A stretch of DNA of 64,000 bases from Ignavibacteriota bacterium (GTDB lineage: Bacteria; Bacteroidota; Ignavibacteria; UBA10030; SZUA-254). Position numbers and translations under genes: made by a program. A model generated the notes under the pieces. The model was not told the origin of the DNA. It saw only the letters and a program-made list of their open reading frames with translations, and searched no databases. This document shows, piece by piece, positions 17,054 to 27,295 of this stretch (position 1 is its first letter; every line of letters begins with the position of its first letter). The stretch covers positions 79,509 through 143,508 of the forward strand of contig JACREZ010000002.1 of NCBI GenBank assembly GCA_016212665.1, given 5' to 3'.

Positions 17054-17590
17054 TCATTTCGCTTTTGCTATCGCATACCCGAACGTAAAATTCACTCTCG
17101 TTCCTTTCGGGCTTGTCGAGATGGAAAGATTGACGGGGATGTTGACATCTCCGTACATAAAATTTTTGCCGATACCAACCATCAACGCTGAGTGCGAAAT
17201 CATTCCGCTTCCAAGCATGATATTTGGTCCCAAGCCAAGTTCATATCCATCGAATGTTCGAAGTCCCATAACAAGCGCAATGTTTGGATAAAACACTCCC
17301 TGCTCAACTCCGGAAACCATCGCGCTGAATTGTACAAGAAACGTTGGCGCTTCGCTTTTCGGAATGACCTGATACTCAAACAACCAACCAAACTGACTTA
17401 TCAATCTTCCAAGGTTTTTGCCCTTGAATGATTGAGTTAATTCACCGTTGTCGGCAATGTAGGTCAAGCCCAAACGTGGTCCGCCCAAATTTCGTTCGAC
17501 AAATGTGGTTTTATGAATCGAATCTGATTGGGCAAAAATATTTATTGTAAGAACAAGAACCATTGATGGAAAAAGAAGGAATTTTTTCAT
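17054..17590 (-). CDS. Small exported protein, unknown function
   Basis: 178 aa with a signal peptide (LLFPSMVLVLTINIFAQS). The mature part has Gly-rich beta-strand-like stretches (LGLGPNIMLGSGM, LMVGIGKNFMYGDVNI) and ends in VNFTFGYAIAKAK, suggesting a small envelope beta protein, but the C-terminus is not the usual aromatic barrel end. A GGAGAA box precedes the ATG at 17590. It lies 54 bp upstream of the barrel-like protein gene and 75 bp after the permease gene. Confidence 0.68.
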   Translation of the reverse strand: MKKFLLFPSMVLVLTINIFAQSDSIHKTTFVERNLGGPRLGLTYIADNGELTQSFKGKNLGRLISQFGWLFEYQVIPKSEAPTFLVQFSAMVSGVEQGVFYPNIALVMGLRTFDGYELGLGPNIMLGSGMISHSALMVGIGKNFMYGDVNIPVNLSISTSPKGTRVNFTFGYAIAKAK

Positions 17591-17665
17591 TGTAGTTCTC
17601 CATGTTGTGGTCGGGAATATTCTTCCCTTCCGTGTTATGTGAATGCGAGCGTTGTACTGAAAATC

Positions 17666-19177
17666 TTATGCTGTTACTTTTTGTTTGCTGTGCCGGAATC
17701 CATAGAAGAAATATACCGCCGCTCCGATGAGTAACCAGACTCCAAACCGAGCCCAAGTAACCCACGGTAAACCGAGCATCAAATATAAACACATTCCGAT
17801 GCCGAGCAACGGTACGAGCGGAACCCAAGGCGTTTTGAATGAGCGACGTCTGTTCGGATCTTTTTTTCTTAAGATTAACACACCGAGACAAACAAGCATG
17901 AATGCGAAGAGAGTTCCGATATTTGTGAGTTCGACAATCTCATTTAAATTGGCAAAACTTGAAAAGACTGCAACAGCAACTCCAGTCCAAATTGTTGTAA
18001 CATGAGGTGTTTTATATTTCGGATGAACTCTGGCAAATATTTTTGGCAGCAATCCATCGCGGGACATGGCAAAAAATATTCTCGGCTGACCAAGTTGAAA
18101 GACAAGGAGAACGGCTGTCATCGCCACGACTGCACCGAAGGAAACAATTCCCGCCGCCCAATCAAGTTGCAGGTACGATAACGCGGCGGCAAGCGGGTCA
18201 GCAACACCAAGTTGGTTCCACGGAATGATGCCGGTAAGAACGGCGGCTGTAGCGACATAAATCAATGTGCAAATAAACAGCGACCACAAAATTCCCCTCG
18301 GCATATCTTTCGCGGGATTTTTACATTCTTCTGCCGCAGTGGAAATTGCATCGAACCCGATGAAGGCGAAGAAGATTAAACTCGCTCCCGTCCACACACC
18401 TGTCAATCCGTTCGGAAAGAATGGAGACCAGTTTTCGGGCTTGACATACATCGCGCCAACTCCGATGAAGAAAAAGAGAATGACGATCTTCAGAATCACC
18501 ATAAGATTATTCACTCGTGCCGATTCTTTTACTCCTATGACAAGAATCCATGTAACGAAGCCGACGATAGTAAATGCCAGAAAATTGAATACGATGGGAA
18601 TTCCAAGAAATGTGGGATGATTCAAAAACGCTTCGTACGCCAGCGAGTTTGCCGGATTCGGTGCGCCCTCAATTGCAACGGCACTCGCCGCTTGAACCGC
18701 CGAGCGATAGTCAACAGAAATCCATGCAGGAATATGAACTCCCATGCCGTCGAATAATTGATGAAAGTACGCCGCCCATGAAATTGCAACGGCAACATTT
18801 CCAATAGCGTATTCGATAATCAAATCCCAGCCGATAATCCATGCAATAAGTTCACCGAGTGTTGCATACGAATAAGTATATGCGCTTCCTGAAATCGGAA
18901 CCATCGAAGCAAACTCAGCATAACACAACGCACAAAAAGCACAAGCAACGGCAGTAATCAAAAAAGAAACCATCACACCGGGACCGGCGCCGAGATGGTC
19001 TGCGCCACCGGCGGCGGCAGTTCCGACGACTGCAAATATTCCCGTGCCGATGATTGCGCCGATGCCAAGCATCAGCAAATCGAAAACACCAAGCGTTCGT
19101 TTTAATTGATGCTGTGGTTCTTCAGTGTCTTTGAGAATTGCATCGAGACTTTTTGTACGAAAGATATGATTGAACAT
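17666..19177 (-). CDS. Amino-acid permease (APC superfamily, cationic amino-acid type)
   Basis: 503 aa with about 12-14 membrane helices. The N-terminal signature GIGAIIGTGIFAVVGTAAA is the unwound helix-1 substrate site of APC transporters, and IFFAFIGFDAISTAAEECKNPAKDMPRGI is the helix-6 region of the CAT branch. Located in the inner membrane, it likely imports amino acids. The C-terminal helices include MLGLPWVTWARFGVWLLIGA. It precedes small envelope genes that are not obviously related to transport. Confidence 0.92.
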   Translation of the reverse strand: MFNHIFRTKSLDAILKDTEEPQHQLKRTLGVFDLLMLGIGAIIGTGIFAVVGTAAAGGADHLGAGPGVMVSFLITAVACAFCALCYAEFASMVPISGSAYTYSYATLGELIAWIIGWDLIIEYAIGNVAVAISWAAYFHQLFDGMGVHIPAWISVDYRSAVQAASAVAIEGAPNPANSLAYEAFLNHPTFLGIPIVFNFLAFTIVGFVTWILVIGVKESARVNNLMVILKIVILFFFIGVGAMYVKPENWSPFFPNGLTGVWTGASLIFFAFIGFDAISTAAEECKNPAKDMPRGILWSLFICTLIYVATAAVLTGIIPWNQLGVADPLAAALSYLQLDWAAGIVSFGAVVAMTAVLLVFQLGQPRIFFAMSRDGLLPKIFARVHPKYKTPHVTTIWTGVAVAVFSSFANLNEIVELTNIGTLFAFMLVCLGVLILRKKDPNRRRSFKTPWVPLVPLLGIGMCLYLMLGLPWVTWARFGVWLLIGAAVYFFYGFRHSKQKVTA

Positions 19178-19236
19178 GTTAAATTAGATTGATAAAAGAA
19201 ATTGAACCGCAGAAACGCGGAGAACACAAAGTTGAT

Positions 19237-19506
19237 TCACAAAGATTCTGAAGGTTGTGCTTCGTCTGTTTCAGGAGTTGCTTGTTGTTCGAGCAATGTC
19301 TTGGCTTCTTCGAGATTTGTTTCATCAACAAAAAGTTTTACTCCTTTTACATAGTCCATGTATTGTAACATTCCGCCAGCATCATCACTTGAAATTAACG
19401 ACTCAATTCCTGCGGCAGATAATGTTGCTTGCGCAAGTTGAGCATCCATTTGACTGGAATATGTTTCGATGGGAACAAGATTCCGTTCTTCGTTGTGGTT
19501 TTCCAT
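19237..19506 (-). CDS. DUF2007-type small protein
   Basis: 89 aa with the DUF2007 layout: IETYSSQMDAQLAQATLSAAGIESLISSDD, a short ferredoxin-like alpha/beta unit, then VKLFVDETNLEEAKTLLEQQ. The family is described as putative signal-transducing, without a proven function. The C-terminal tail is acidic. It sits 4 bp after the YihY/BrkB gene and 59 bp before the permease gene, all on the minus strand. Confidence 0.8.
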   Translation of the reverse strand: MENHNEERNLVPIETYSSQMDAQLAQATLSAAGIESLISSDDAGGMLQYMDYVKGVKLFVDETNLEEAKTLLEQQATPETDEAQPSESL

Positions 19507-19510
19507 TGTG

Positions 19511-20377
19511 TTATTCCTTTGGTTGTTCTTTGTAAAGTTGTCCCATTATCGCACCAACGATAAAGACAACAGAAGAATAATAAATCCAGACGATGAAAAC
19601 AAGCATAAACGCGTATGTTCCATATAATTTTGTGAACGAATGAAACTGTGCCAGATACCATCCGAACAGTTTCCCGGCGCCAATCCACATAATTGTTGTT
19701 GCAATGGCAGAAATGATTCCTGTTTTCGTGTTTACACCATAATCGGGAACAAAACGGTACAGGATGAAAAACATGAGGAACGTCAGAAAGATAGAAACGG
19801 CAGAAGGGACAAAATCCAAAACTGCTTTCAAATCAATCCTGCCGAAGGATGGAACTTCATGCACAAGCGATTCGGCAACCGACATCAACCACGGGAAAAT
19901 ACTTGTCACAATAAACAACACACCGACGATGACAACCCAGAGCAAATCTTCAAGAATTGTCAGGATGACAAGTTTGGATGATTTGCTTCGGTAAATTCTG
20001 TTTAGAATTGTTCGCGTCGCGCTGAAGAGCGATGTTGCAGTCCACAGTAAAATTCCCATCCCGATTAAACCGTACGATGTTTTATGATTCATCGTGTCTT
20101 CCATTACTTGTTGAATCGTTTCTTTGATAGTGAGCGCGTATGGCTCGGAGGGAAACGCTGTGTTCAACACTTCGTTCAGTTGTTTCAATGCGAGTTCATC
20201 GGAACTGAGAAAAATGCCGAGCAATGAAGTCAGCAACAACAGCAACGGAATCAAACAGAGAATGCCATTGAACGACAAACCCGAAGCCATAAAGAGAATA
20301 TCTTCCTCTTTGAACCGAAGATAGACTCCTTTGATGTAGTACCAAATTGATTTCAGTATGTTCAGAAATATTTTCAT
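19511..20377 (-). CDS. YihY/BrkB-family inner-membrane protein
   Basis: 288 aa with about six membrane helices. Family features are the N-terminal KEEDILFMASGLSFNGILCLIPLLLLL segment and the late DYGVNTKTGIISAIATTIMWIGAGKLFGWYL region. YihY proteins are conserved polytopic membrane proteins whose role is poorly known; the old name RNase BN is incorrect for them. The start codon overlaps the helicase stop (TGATG), so the two are translationally coupled. Confidence 0.88.
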   Translation of the reverse strand: MKIFLNILKSIWYYIKGVYLRFKEEDILFMASGLSFNGILCLIPLLLLLTSLLGIFLSSDELALKQLNEVLNTAFPSEPYALTIKETIQQVMEDTMNHKTSYGLIGMGILLWTATSLFSATRTILNRIYRSKSSKLVILTILEDLLWVVIVGVLFIVTSIFPWLMSVAESLVHEVPSFGRIDLKAVLDFVPSAVSIFLTFLMFFILYRFVPDYGVNTKTGIISAIATTIMWIGAGKLFGWYLAQFHSFTKLYGTYAFMLVFIVWIYYSSVVFIVGAIMGQLYKEQPKE

Positions 20378-22593
20378 CAGGAGAAAATCAATAGCCGTGC
20401 ATATTTTACCATAAGACTTTTCGCTCCGACACTTTCAAACAACACAACTGCTTTCATCATATCCCCTTTTCCGGAAATACTCAACGTCCTTCCCCGACCA
20501 AACTCTTCATGCTCAACGATGCTACCGACACGCAAACCTTTTGAAACATCATTCATGCTCTCATAGTCGGGCATCGTGTCCGCAAATATTTCTCGTTCTT
20601 GTTGATAGCTTTTCTTTTTGTACGATGGCGAATAACTGTTTTCGTCTTTCCGTTGATGAAATCGCTTGAATGAGTTATAGGCTTCAACACCCTTCCCCTG
20701 AATTTCCGAAATAAAACGGGAAGGAGACTGAAACGTAACATCACCGAAACGATAACGACTACGGGTGTATGTAAGATAAAGTTTCTTCATCGCTCTCGTA
20801 ATACCGACATACAACAACCGACGCTCCTCTTCGAGTTCATTTTCTTCAACTTGTGAAGAATAAAATGGAAGCAATCCTTCCTCAAGTCCGGAAACAAAAA
20901 CAACGGGAAACTCCAATCCTTTCGCGCTGTGCAGTGTCATCAGCGTAATCGCATTGTGTTTATCTTCCCATTGGTCAACATCAGAAACGAGCGCAACTTC
21001 TTCAAGAAACTGTTCGAATGTTGCTTCCGGATGTTCGTCCTGATATTCTGAAATTGCCGAAAGCAACTCCTGCACATTTTCCCATCGAGCCATAGATTCC
21101 GGTGTTGCTTCTTCCTTAAACATTTTCAGCAGACCGATTTCATCAACAAATGCACGGGAGAATTCGCTCATCGAAACTGCGTTCTCGAGTTCGGTATATT
21201 TCTTAATCATCTGAGAAAATTGATTCGCTCCCGATTTAGCACGAGGACTTAGTTTCAGATTCTCTTTTGAACGATGAACACTTTCGAGCAAAGAAATATT
21301 ATTCTGAACTGCAAACTCCTTGATGTTCCCGAGCGCTACATCACCAAGTCCCCGAACAGGGTAGTTGACGACACGTAATAAACTTTCCGTGTCTTGCGGA
21401 TTAACAACTACGCGAAAGTACGCAAGCACATCTTTGATTTCTTTCCGTTGATAAAAAGCCACACCGCCAACGATGACATACGGAATACTGTTTTTTCTCA
21501 TTGCATCTTCAAGGGAACGTGACTGAGCATTCGTTCGATACAACACAGCAAAGTGTTTCAAATCTAACTTGAACCGTTGTGCATCGTTCGTAATCCGATT
21601 CACAATCTGACTTCCCTCTTCACGGTCATCAACACATTCAATGACATGAATCGGGTCGCCTTCGTCGTTGTCTGTCCAAAGTGTTTTGTGAATTTGTCCT
21701 TGATTATGTTTGATAAGACGGTCAGCCGCTCCGAGAATAAACTTTGTCGAGCGGTAATTCTGTTCAAGCCGGAACGTTTTGGCGTTCGGATAATCTTTTT
21801 GAAAATCGAGGATGTTTCTGATATCGGCTCCCCGAAACGCATAGATACTCTGTGCATCATCCCCAACGACACAGATGTTCTTGTATTTCTCCGCAAGCGT
21901 TTTCAGTAAGATGTACTGAACATGATTCGTATCCTGATATTCATCAACGAGAATGAAGCGAAACCTGTCCTGATATTTTTGTAAAGCATCGCTATGCTGA
22001 TGGAAGAGAGTAATCGGTTTGAGAAGTAAATCATCAAAATCCATTGCATTGCTTTGAAGAAGTTGCTTCTGATACTCAGCAAAAATGACCGTTGTTTTTT
22101 CTTCATACATTGAACCGGCATATCTGCCAAACTCGTCCGGCGTTACAAGTTGGTTCTTCGCTTTGCTAATGGACGATTGAATCGCATTCGGATTGAACTG
22201 TTGAGTCGAAATCCCCATCGAATTCATAATGCGTTTGATGAGACTGACGCTATCGCTGTCATCATAAATCGAAAAGTTTTTCTCGAAGCCAATCTTCGTA
22301 CACTCGGAGCGGAGAATTCTTGCAAAGACGGAATGGAAAGTCCCCATCCACAACGAATGACTTTTTTCTCCGACAATTTTGTGAATGCGTTCCTTCATTT
22401 CGTTTGCGGCTTTGTTCGTGAATGTCAGTGCGAGAATCTGGTACGCCGGGACTCCGATGGAAAGCAAATGCGCAATGCGATACGTGAGGACTCGTGTCTT
22501 ACCGCTTCCAGCACCGGCAACAATCAGGACCGGACCATCTAACGCTTTTACAGCATCTCGCTGTACCGGATTTAATTCTTGAAGAAAAGTCAT
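20377..22593 (-). CDS. UvrD/PcrA-type DNA helicase
   Basis: 738 aa from the ATG at 22593, which gives the usual N-terminus MTFLQELNPVQRDAV; the open frame extends 40 codons further but through sequence that includes the preceding terminator region. SF1 motifs are present: GAGSGKTRVLTYRIA (Walker A), VDEYQDTNHVQ (motif II), GDDAQSIYAFRGAD, LEQNYRS, TLHSAKGLEFPVVF and VGITRA. The enzyme unwinds DNA 3'-5' in nucleotide-excision and mismatch repair and removes proteins from DNA. The C-terminal ~60 residues form the PcrA/UvrD RNA-polymerase-interacting Tudor-like region (GSIVEHEEFGRG). Confidence 0.95.
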   Translation of the reverse strand: MTFLQELNPVQRDAVKALDGPVLIVAGAGSGKTRVLTYRIAHLLSIGVPAYQILALTFTNKAANEMKERIHKIVGEKSHSLWMGTFHSVFARILRSECTKIGFEKNFSIYDDSDSVSLIKRIMNSMGISTQQFNPNAIQSSISKAKNQLVTPDEFGRYAGSMYEEKTTVIFAEYQKQLLQSNAMDFDDLLLKPITLFHQHSDALQKYQDRFRFILVDEYQDTNHVQYILLKTLAEKYKNICVVGDDAQSIYAFRGADIRNILDFQKDYPNAKTFRLEQNYRSTKFILGAADRLIKHNQGQIHKTLWTDNDEGDPIHVIECVDDREEGSQIVNRITNDAQRFKLDLKHFAVLYRTNAQSRSLEDAMRKNSIPYVIVGGVAFYQRKEIKDVLAYFRVVVNPQDTESLLRVVNYPVRGLGDVALGNIKEFAVQNNISLLESVHRSKENLKLSPRAKSGANQFSQMIKKYTELENAVSMSEFSRAFVDEIGLLKMFKEEATPESMARWENVQELLSAISEYQDEHPEATFEQFLEEVALVSDVDQWEDKHNAITLMTLHSAKGLEFPVVFVSGLEEGLLPFYSSQVEENELEEERRLLYVGITRAMKKLYLTYTRSRYRFGDVTFQSPSRFISEIQGKGVEAYNSFKRFHQRKDENSYSPSYKKKSYQQEREIFADTMPDYESMNDVSKGLRVGSIVEHEEFGRGRTLSISGKGDMMKAVVLFESVGAKSLMVKYARLLIFS

Positions 22594-22654
22594 TGAGTTC
22601 GATTTTGTGTGTGCAATGATAGGCAAATGTGATGAATTGTCAAAGAAGAATTTC

Positions 22655-22683
22655 AAAAAAAAGACCGAACAATAGTCCGGTCT
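22655..22683 (-). terminator. Rho-independent terminator of the ogt gene
   Basis: On the minus strand AGACCGGAC, loop TATT and GTTCGGTCT form a 9-bp stem (one G-T pair), followed by TTTTTTTTG. It lies 31 bp after the ogt stop and before the helicase start. Confidence 0.85.
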
Positions 22684-22713
22684 GAAAATTTCATTGTTGG
22701 TTTTTGAAACCAA

Positions 22714-23331
22714 TCAAAGCATAATTGCGCCTTCGAGGCGAAGTAAAAATTCTTTTGTCTTAATTCCTGCTCCATAACCGACGAGCGAACCGTTTGAACC
22801 GAGAACCCGATGACACGGAATAACAATCGGCAGTGGATTCGTAGCATTCGCCCGACCAACTGCCTGAAACGCTTGCGGCGCTTTTACTCGTTTTGCCAAT
22901 TGTTTGTAGGAGATTGTTGTTCCGTACTCGATCTTCATTAATTCTTTCCAGACACGAATTTGAAACGGCGTTCCGAGCATATCGTATTGGAGTTTGAACT
23001 TTGCAAGTTTCCCGTCGAAATACCTCGTGAGTTGGTCAATCACTTCTTTGTTTCTCGAACGGTTATCAATGACAGCATCAAGATTAATATGTTCATCAAT
23101 CCAGTTGATAAAATCTTTTCTGTTTTCCTTCGGAAGACTGATTTTACAGACTCCCTGTTCTGTTGACGCAACATAAATTTTCCCGATGCGGGAATCAAAT
23201 GAAGTACAAAACACTTTCGTGATTGTACGAACTGACGGAGATTCGAATTCTTTGTTTTCTGCTTTCATCTTCTTTCGAATCAACGTGGATAGTGGAGCAA
23301 CTTCGGTTGCAACGAGAGTATCAGAAACCAT
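22714..23331 (-). CDS. ogt: Methylated-DNA--protein-cysteine methyltransferase (Ogt type)
   Basis: 205 aa. It repairs O6-alkylguanine by moving the alkyl group to its own cysteine. The active site IPCHRV (Cys173) is present, with the upstream GTPFQIRVWKEL helix and SYKQLA and the downstream GSLVGYGAGIKTKEFLL. The first ~35 residues before the RNase H-like domain are extra and hydrophilic; a start at the Met22 region (MKAENKE, 23268) is possible. A strong terminator follows the gene. Confidence 0.92.
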   Translation of the reverse strand: MVSDTLVATEVAPLSTLIRKKMKAENKEFESPSVRTITKVFCTSFDSRIGKIYVASTEQGVCKISLPKENRKDFINWIDEHINLDAVIDNRSRNKEVIDQLTRYFDGKLAKFKLQYDMLGTPFQIRVWKELMKIEYGTTISYKQLAKRVKAPQAFQAVGRANATNPLPIVIPCHRVLGSNGSLVGYGAGIKTKEFLLRLEGAIML

Positions 23332-23613
23332 AAATTAGCAGACACTGTAACTGCGATAAAATCATGTAAATATTTCTTGCTCAAAGTACGGAGAACAAGA
23401 CAACCGTTTGCCCCGGTTGTATCAGTCAAAAAATAAAAATTGAAAAATGATTGGAGAGATTTTTTTTCGAGAGCCACACACTCTTCGTTCGCGCATAAAC
23501 GCGGGCTAAGTATAACCAGAATCAACTACAAAAACAAGGGTTAAATCCTTTTCCAGAAAATATTTTTCTTGACATTGTCTTATGCAGTGGTTTGAAAAAT
23601 TGAAAGAACATTT

Positions 23614-26600
23614 TCAGAAAAATGCCCGCACTTCTGCCTGCGCGGTATGTACCGGTTCCCGCTCTCCCTCGACCCTTCCTTCGTAGTGTAAGTTCGCCTG
23701 AAGAAATTGAGTCAACCGGTAATCCGATTGAAGACGCAGAAGCCAGGTTTTCCCCGCGACCCTGCCGGAAGTCAATTCAAACGGAATAAAAGTGAGTGAA
23801 TTGCTTAATACCGCTTCTTCCCGAATAAATTCCACCTTCATTTGTCCGGCTTCCTCAAACGAATAAATAATTCGGATTGATTGTTCGTTCAGGTCGGCAT
23901 TGTCCTTACCATAGTTCGTAGCAGAACCAACTCCGAACTTCATTCCAAGTTCAAGTTCCTGTCTCGGACGATATGAAAAATCAGAACTTAGCAGCGTTGA
24001 TGTAATGTTTCTCATTCGACTGCTGAATTGATTAGCAAGCAAATTATCGTCCTTCACAACATAATCAGTCTGGTTGGATATTTCCTTCAACAAAGCAAAT
24101 CGTAACCTGATTGCCCGCTCACGTGTATAGGTCAATTCGTTTTGAGTTGCCAACTGAGTCAAACCCTTTCGTTGGCTGTATCTTAATCGAACGGAGAATT
24201 CCGATTGATTTTCAAACAAATAGAAATCGTTTGAAAAGTAATTGCTCCCTGTGATTGTGGTTTGTTCGTTTAGAAATCTCTCCAATTTCATCAAGTACAG
24301 TACTGATTTATCAGATTCCGTACTCCGCTCTTCAACACGGAAATAGGTTTCGTTTGAGAGTGCTGAGAGGAAATTCGACTTACCAAAAAGTCGTGACCCA
24401 TTCCCCCTGAACCGAACGCTTGATTTCACCTCTGTTACAGGAATATATTCTTGAGATGGATAGAGAAAGGCAATGTATTCTCCGTCAAATCTCGTCGGCT
24501 GGAAGTCCGGTTCGTCCACAATTCTGTTTTGATTGACATCCCCTGCGTACATGTAATTTCCTGACCCTTTGGCAACTCGCTGGAAGATTCGTTCCATTTT
24601 GGCAGTCCGCTCTGAGGCGACTTCATAAAACCAATCTGTCTCAATTCCCCTCTCGAAAGGATTGTACTTCGTTTGCCATCGAATAAGGAAAGCATCATCC
24701 GTTTGATTATTCAATTTTTCTTTCTGATTTCTTACCGTTAAATCAATCTTGGAAGTGAATGAACTCCAATCGGTTAACTCCCATCCATAATGTTGTACAA
24801 ATATGTTTGAAGTAGGAATGATAGACGAAGACTTCAGAGAATCCAGCACTCTCCAACCCAATGCTGCCTTCAATGACATCCGCCAGAGATTCTTCAACGA
24901 AACTGATGGACCGAAATCAACAAGCCGGTAACTTCCCCACTGAAGCGAATCACTTACATTATCCTTCATCTGCTTGTTTTCCTGTTCGATTTTGAACGAA
25001 GCAGTAACATCATCTGAGAAATTGTATGACGAATTCCCTTGCTGTTTTAACCACCAACCGTTTGAGGAATTGAAATTGTTCTTGCTCCAGACATTTTCAA
25101 CTTGATAATTGACAGAAGGAGATTTTACACCGTTTAACCCAACTCCGGCAGAGAAGCGCTTCGAGGAGAAATCGCCTTTGGACATCGTTCCGTAACTTCC
25201 GAGTAACATCGTTTGTTCTGCGGGACGATAATTCAATTTCGCTTCCCGGATTTTTTCCTCTCCGCCAATTCCTTCTGAAGACCATTTTCTGTCAAATTCA
25301 ATTTCATTGAATCTGTCTAACGTGTTGAAATTGCGAGCGATGAATCGTTCGCTTAGGGATATAGCCATTGAGCCGAAGTTTGTATTTCCAACAAGTATTT
25401 CTTTTGGTTGAAATTCAAACAGAAACTTGTAAGCATTCCCATCATTCATGTCATCATCAAGCGAGGAGAACCTATTTCTATCAAATACAGAATGTGAAAA
25501 CTCTCCTGAAAACTGAACTGATTCAACGGGCTTTGCTTTTATTGAAACATCAAGCATCGAATGTTGCTCCGGCAAAGGAAGCAATCGAATCGGCAAATAA
25601 CTTCCCTTCGATATTCCAACAAAATTATAGTTTCCGACAGAAACCTTTTCGTAATCTCCGTTGCCGGAACCGACGAAACTGAACGTGACCAAATACAAAG
25701 CATTCAAAGTATCAACCGGCTCGAAACGATAAAGCAAATAGGGAATATTTGTTTGAGTATTAGCCGAATGGGCGAACGTATCAATTCGTACATAATTCCC
25801 CTTCCCCGCTCCTACAGAATCAATTCCTGAACGGTATGCAGAAAGCGGATTACCTCCTGCTTGTTCAAGAACTCCTTTGTCCGTTTCGCTGAACACCAAA
25901 TCCACAGGGGAGTCATGGTCATCCGATTCTTTAGCAAACGAAAAACCGATACTGTATTTATCTTTCAGAAACTTACTTTCAACCTGCGTTGCCAGTAAAG
26001 AACGATTGTATCTTCTATCGTTGTATTCAAAGTCAATGGTAATTCTGGAGGCATGAGAAATGAGTCGCTTTGTAGTAAATGTTACTTCGCCCGTTCCATA
26101 TTCGATTGTGTAATCATTCAGTTCTCCCCGCGTCATCTGTTCTCCGTTAATATATACGCGTTCGCTCCCGGCAATGACAATGATTTCCTGTTCACCGTTT
26201 TTGCCTTGTAATCTGTACGGACCCTGAACGCTATTCAAACCAATAAACGAGATGGAATGATACTTTCCTCTTGTCGTTGCTCCTGCCACCAATATCGTTC
26301 CATTGGAAAAACCGGTTCGGTAATTTGCATCAAGTTTCCCACCTTGTAACTTTCTTGTAAAGGAAGCGAACTCACTCCCCTCGACATTAAAATTGAAATC
26401 ACCAAGCGTAGCGCTAACATTTTTACTTCTCAACTCGACAAAGACTTTGTCCACCTCCTGAAGCGTTTGCGTTGTTCCTTCCGGTTGAATCGGAGAATTT
26501 TCATCCGTCAGTGCAGCAATGACTTCAATATCGTCGGAGAGATTTCCTGCCATTTGCAAACGAAATCCGGAATTCAATGACAAGTCCCTGTTCGAGCCGA

Positions 26601-27087
26601 TTGTCAATCCACGAACAATGCTTCCGCTTTTTTGCAGATTTGATTTCCCAAAGACATCATTGAACGAAAACGGCTCTTCCACTTTCTTCACCACAGACTG
26701 AACCTTTTTTAAGGAATCAACTTCCCTTACCAATTCCCGGTGCCGATACTTTTCCTTAAATGAAACCGGAAGCGCTTTGTACAAAATTTCAATTTTATGT
26801 GTTTTTGTTTGATTTGATGAATCGCGAGCATTCAATTTCACGATGCCAAAACGTTCATCCAACTGATAATCTTCGCCTCGAACGAGTTTTAATGAATCGA
26901 GGAACACAACTTCACTCCCATGAACGATGAACTGACGAGAAAGTTGGACAATAAATTCATGCCTTGATAAAGTGAACGATTCTTTATATAACGAGTCACT
27001 TCCCAACCAATCTTGCTGAGCATTCAAAGAAAAGAATACCAAAACACAAAGCCCGAAACATAAAATAATTATGCGCTTTCGATTCAT
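23614..27087 (-). CDS. Large outer-membrane beta-barrel protein with SprA-like N-terminal signature
   Basis: 1157 aa with a signal peptide (IIILCFGLCVLVFFSLNAQ). After ~130 residues comes SGSIVRGLTIGSNRD...LNSGFRLQMAG, then IEVIAALTDENSPIQPEGTT and LQEVDKVFVEL. Stretches of this kind are known in SprA, the T9SS translocation pore, and related barrels. The following ~900 residues are alternating amphipathic strands, and the protein ends in Phe-Phe, as barrels do. Being only about half the length of SprA, it is probably a paralogue, not the pore itself. It is divergent from the GH31 gene and has a 208-bp spacer upstream. Confidence 0.75.
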   Translation of the reverse strand: MNRKRIIILCFGLCVLVFFSLNAQQDWLGSDSLYKESFTLSRHEFIVQLSRQFIVHGSEVVFLDSLKLVRGEDYQLDERFGIVKLNARDSSNQTKTHKIEILYKALPVSFKEKYRHRELVREVDSLKKVQSVVKKVEEPFSFNDVFGKSNLQKSGSIVRGLTIGSNRDLSLNSGFRLQMAGNLSDDIEVIAALTDENSPIQPEGTTQTLQEVDKVFVELRSKNVSATLGDFNFNVEGSEFASFTRKLQGGKLDANYRTGFSNGTILVAGATTRGKYHSISFIGLNSVQGPYRLQGKNGEQEIIVIAGSERVYINGEQMTRGELNDYTIEYGTGEVTFTTKRLISHASRITIDFEYNDRRYNRSLLATQVESKFLKDKYSIGFSFAKESDDHDSPVDLVFSETDKGVLEQAGGNPLSAYRSGIDSVGAGKGNYVRIDTFAHSANTQTNIPYLLYRFEPVDTLNALYLVTFSFVGSGNGDYEKVSVGNYNFVGISKGSYLPIRLLPLPEQHSMLDVSIKAKPVESVQFSGEFSHSVFDRNRFSSLDDDMNDGNAYKFLFEFQPKEILVGNTNFGSMAISLSERFIARNFNTLDRFNEIEFDRKWSSEGIGGEEKIREAKLNYRPAEQTMLLGSYGTMSKGDFSSKRFSAGVGLNGVKSPSVNYQVENVWSKNNFNSSNGWWLKQQGNSSYNFSDDVTASFKIEQENKQMKDNVSDSLQWGSYRLVDFGPSVSLKNLWRMSLKAALGWRVLDSLKSSSIIPTSNIFVQHYGWELTDWSSFTSKIDLTVRNQKEKLNNQTDDAFLIRWQTKYNPFERGIETDWFYEVASERTAKMERIFQRVAKGSGNYMYAGDVNQNRIVDEPDFQPTRFDGEYIAFLYPSQEYIPVTEVKSSVRFRGNGSRLFGKSNFLSALSNETYFRVEERSTESDKSVLYLMKLERFLNEQTTITGSNYFSNDFYLFENQSEFSVRLRYSQRKGLTQLATQNELTYTRERAIRLRFALLKEISNQTDYVVKDDNLLANQFSSRMRNITSTLLSSDFSYRPRQELELGMKFGVGSATNYGKDNADLNEQSIRIIYSFEEAGQMKVEFIREEAVLSNSLTFIPFELTSGRVAGKTWLLRLQSDYRLTQFLQANLHYEGRVEGEREPVHTAQAEVRAFF

Positions 27088-27184
27088 TGAATGACTGTAT
27101 CTCTCTGATTATCCGTTTGAATTCGTATTTGGTTCATCGCTGACAATTGTAAAGAAAAAGCACGCCTTCTCCAAAGGAAAATGA

Positions 27185-27215
27185 TTGTTTTTATTCAAGG
27201 GCTTTGGTATCTTTG
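27185..27215 (+). promoter_or_regulatory. Bacteroidota-type promoter of the GH31 gene
   Basis: TTG (27185-27187), 20 nt, then TATCTTTG (27208-27215), a full match to TTG-N19/20-TAnnTTTG. The 5' leader to the GTG start at 27296 would be ~75 nt. Confidence 0.65.
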
Positions 27216-27295
27216 GCAGATTCTTTTAACGAACAACGACTCAGTCTAAAAGATGCCGCTCGTCCGTCTTTTTTCCACAACCCGAAAGTGAAGAA

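Noticed and set aside
20377-22713. Longer helicase start at 22713
   Set aside because: The extra 40 codons run through the ogt terminator; the family N-terminus begins at the ATG at 22593.
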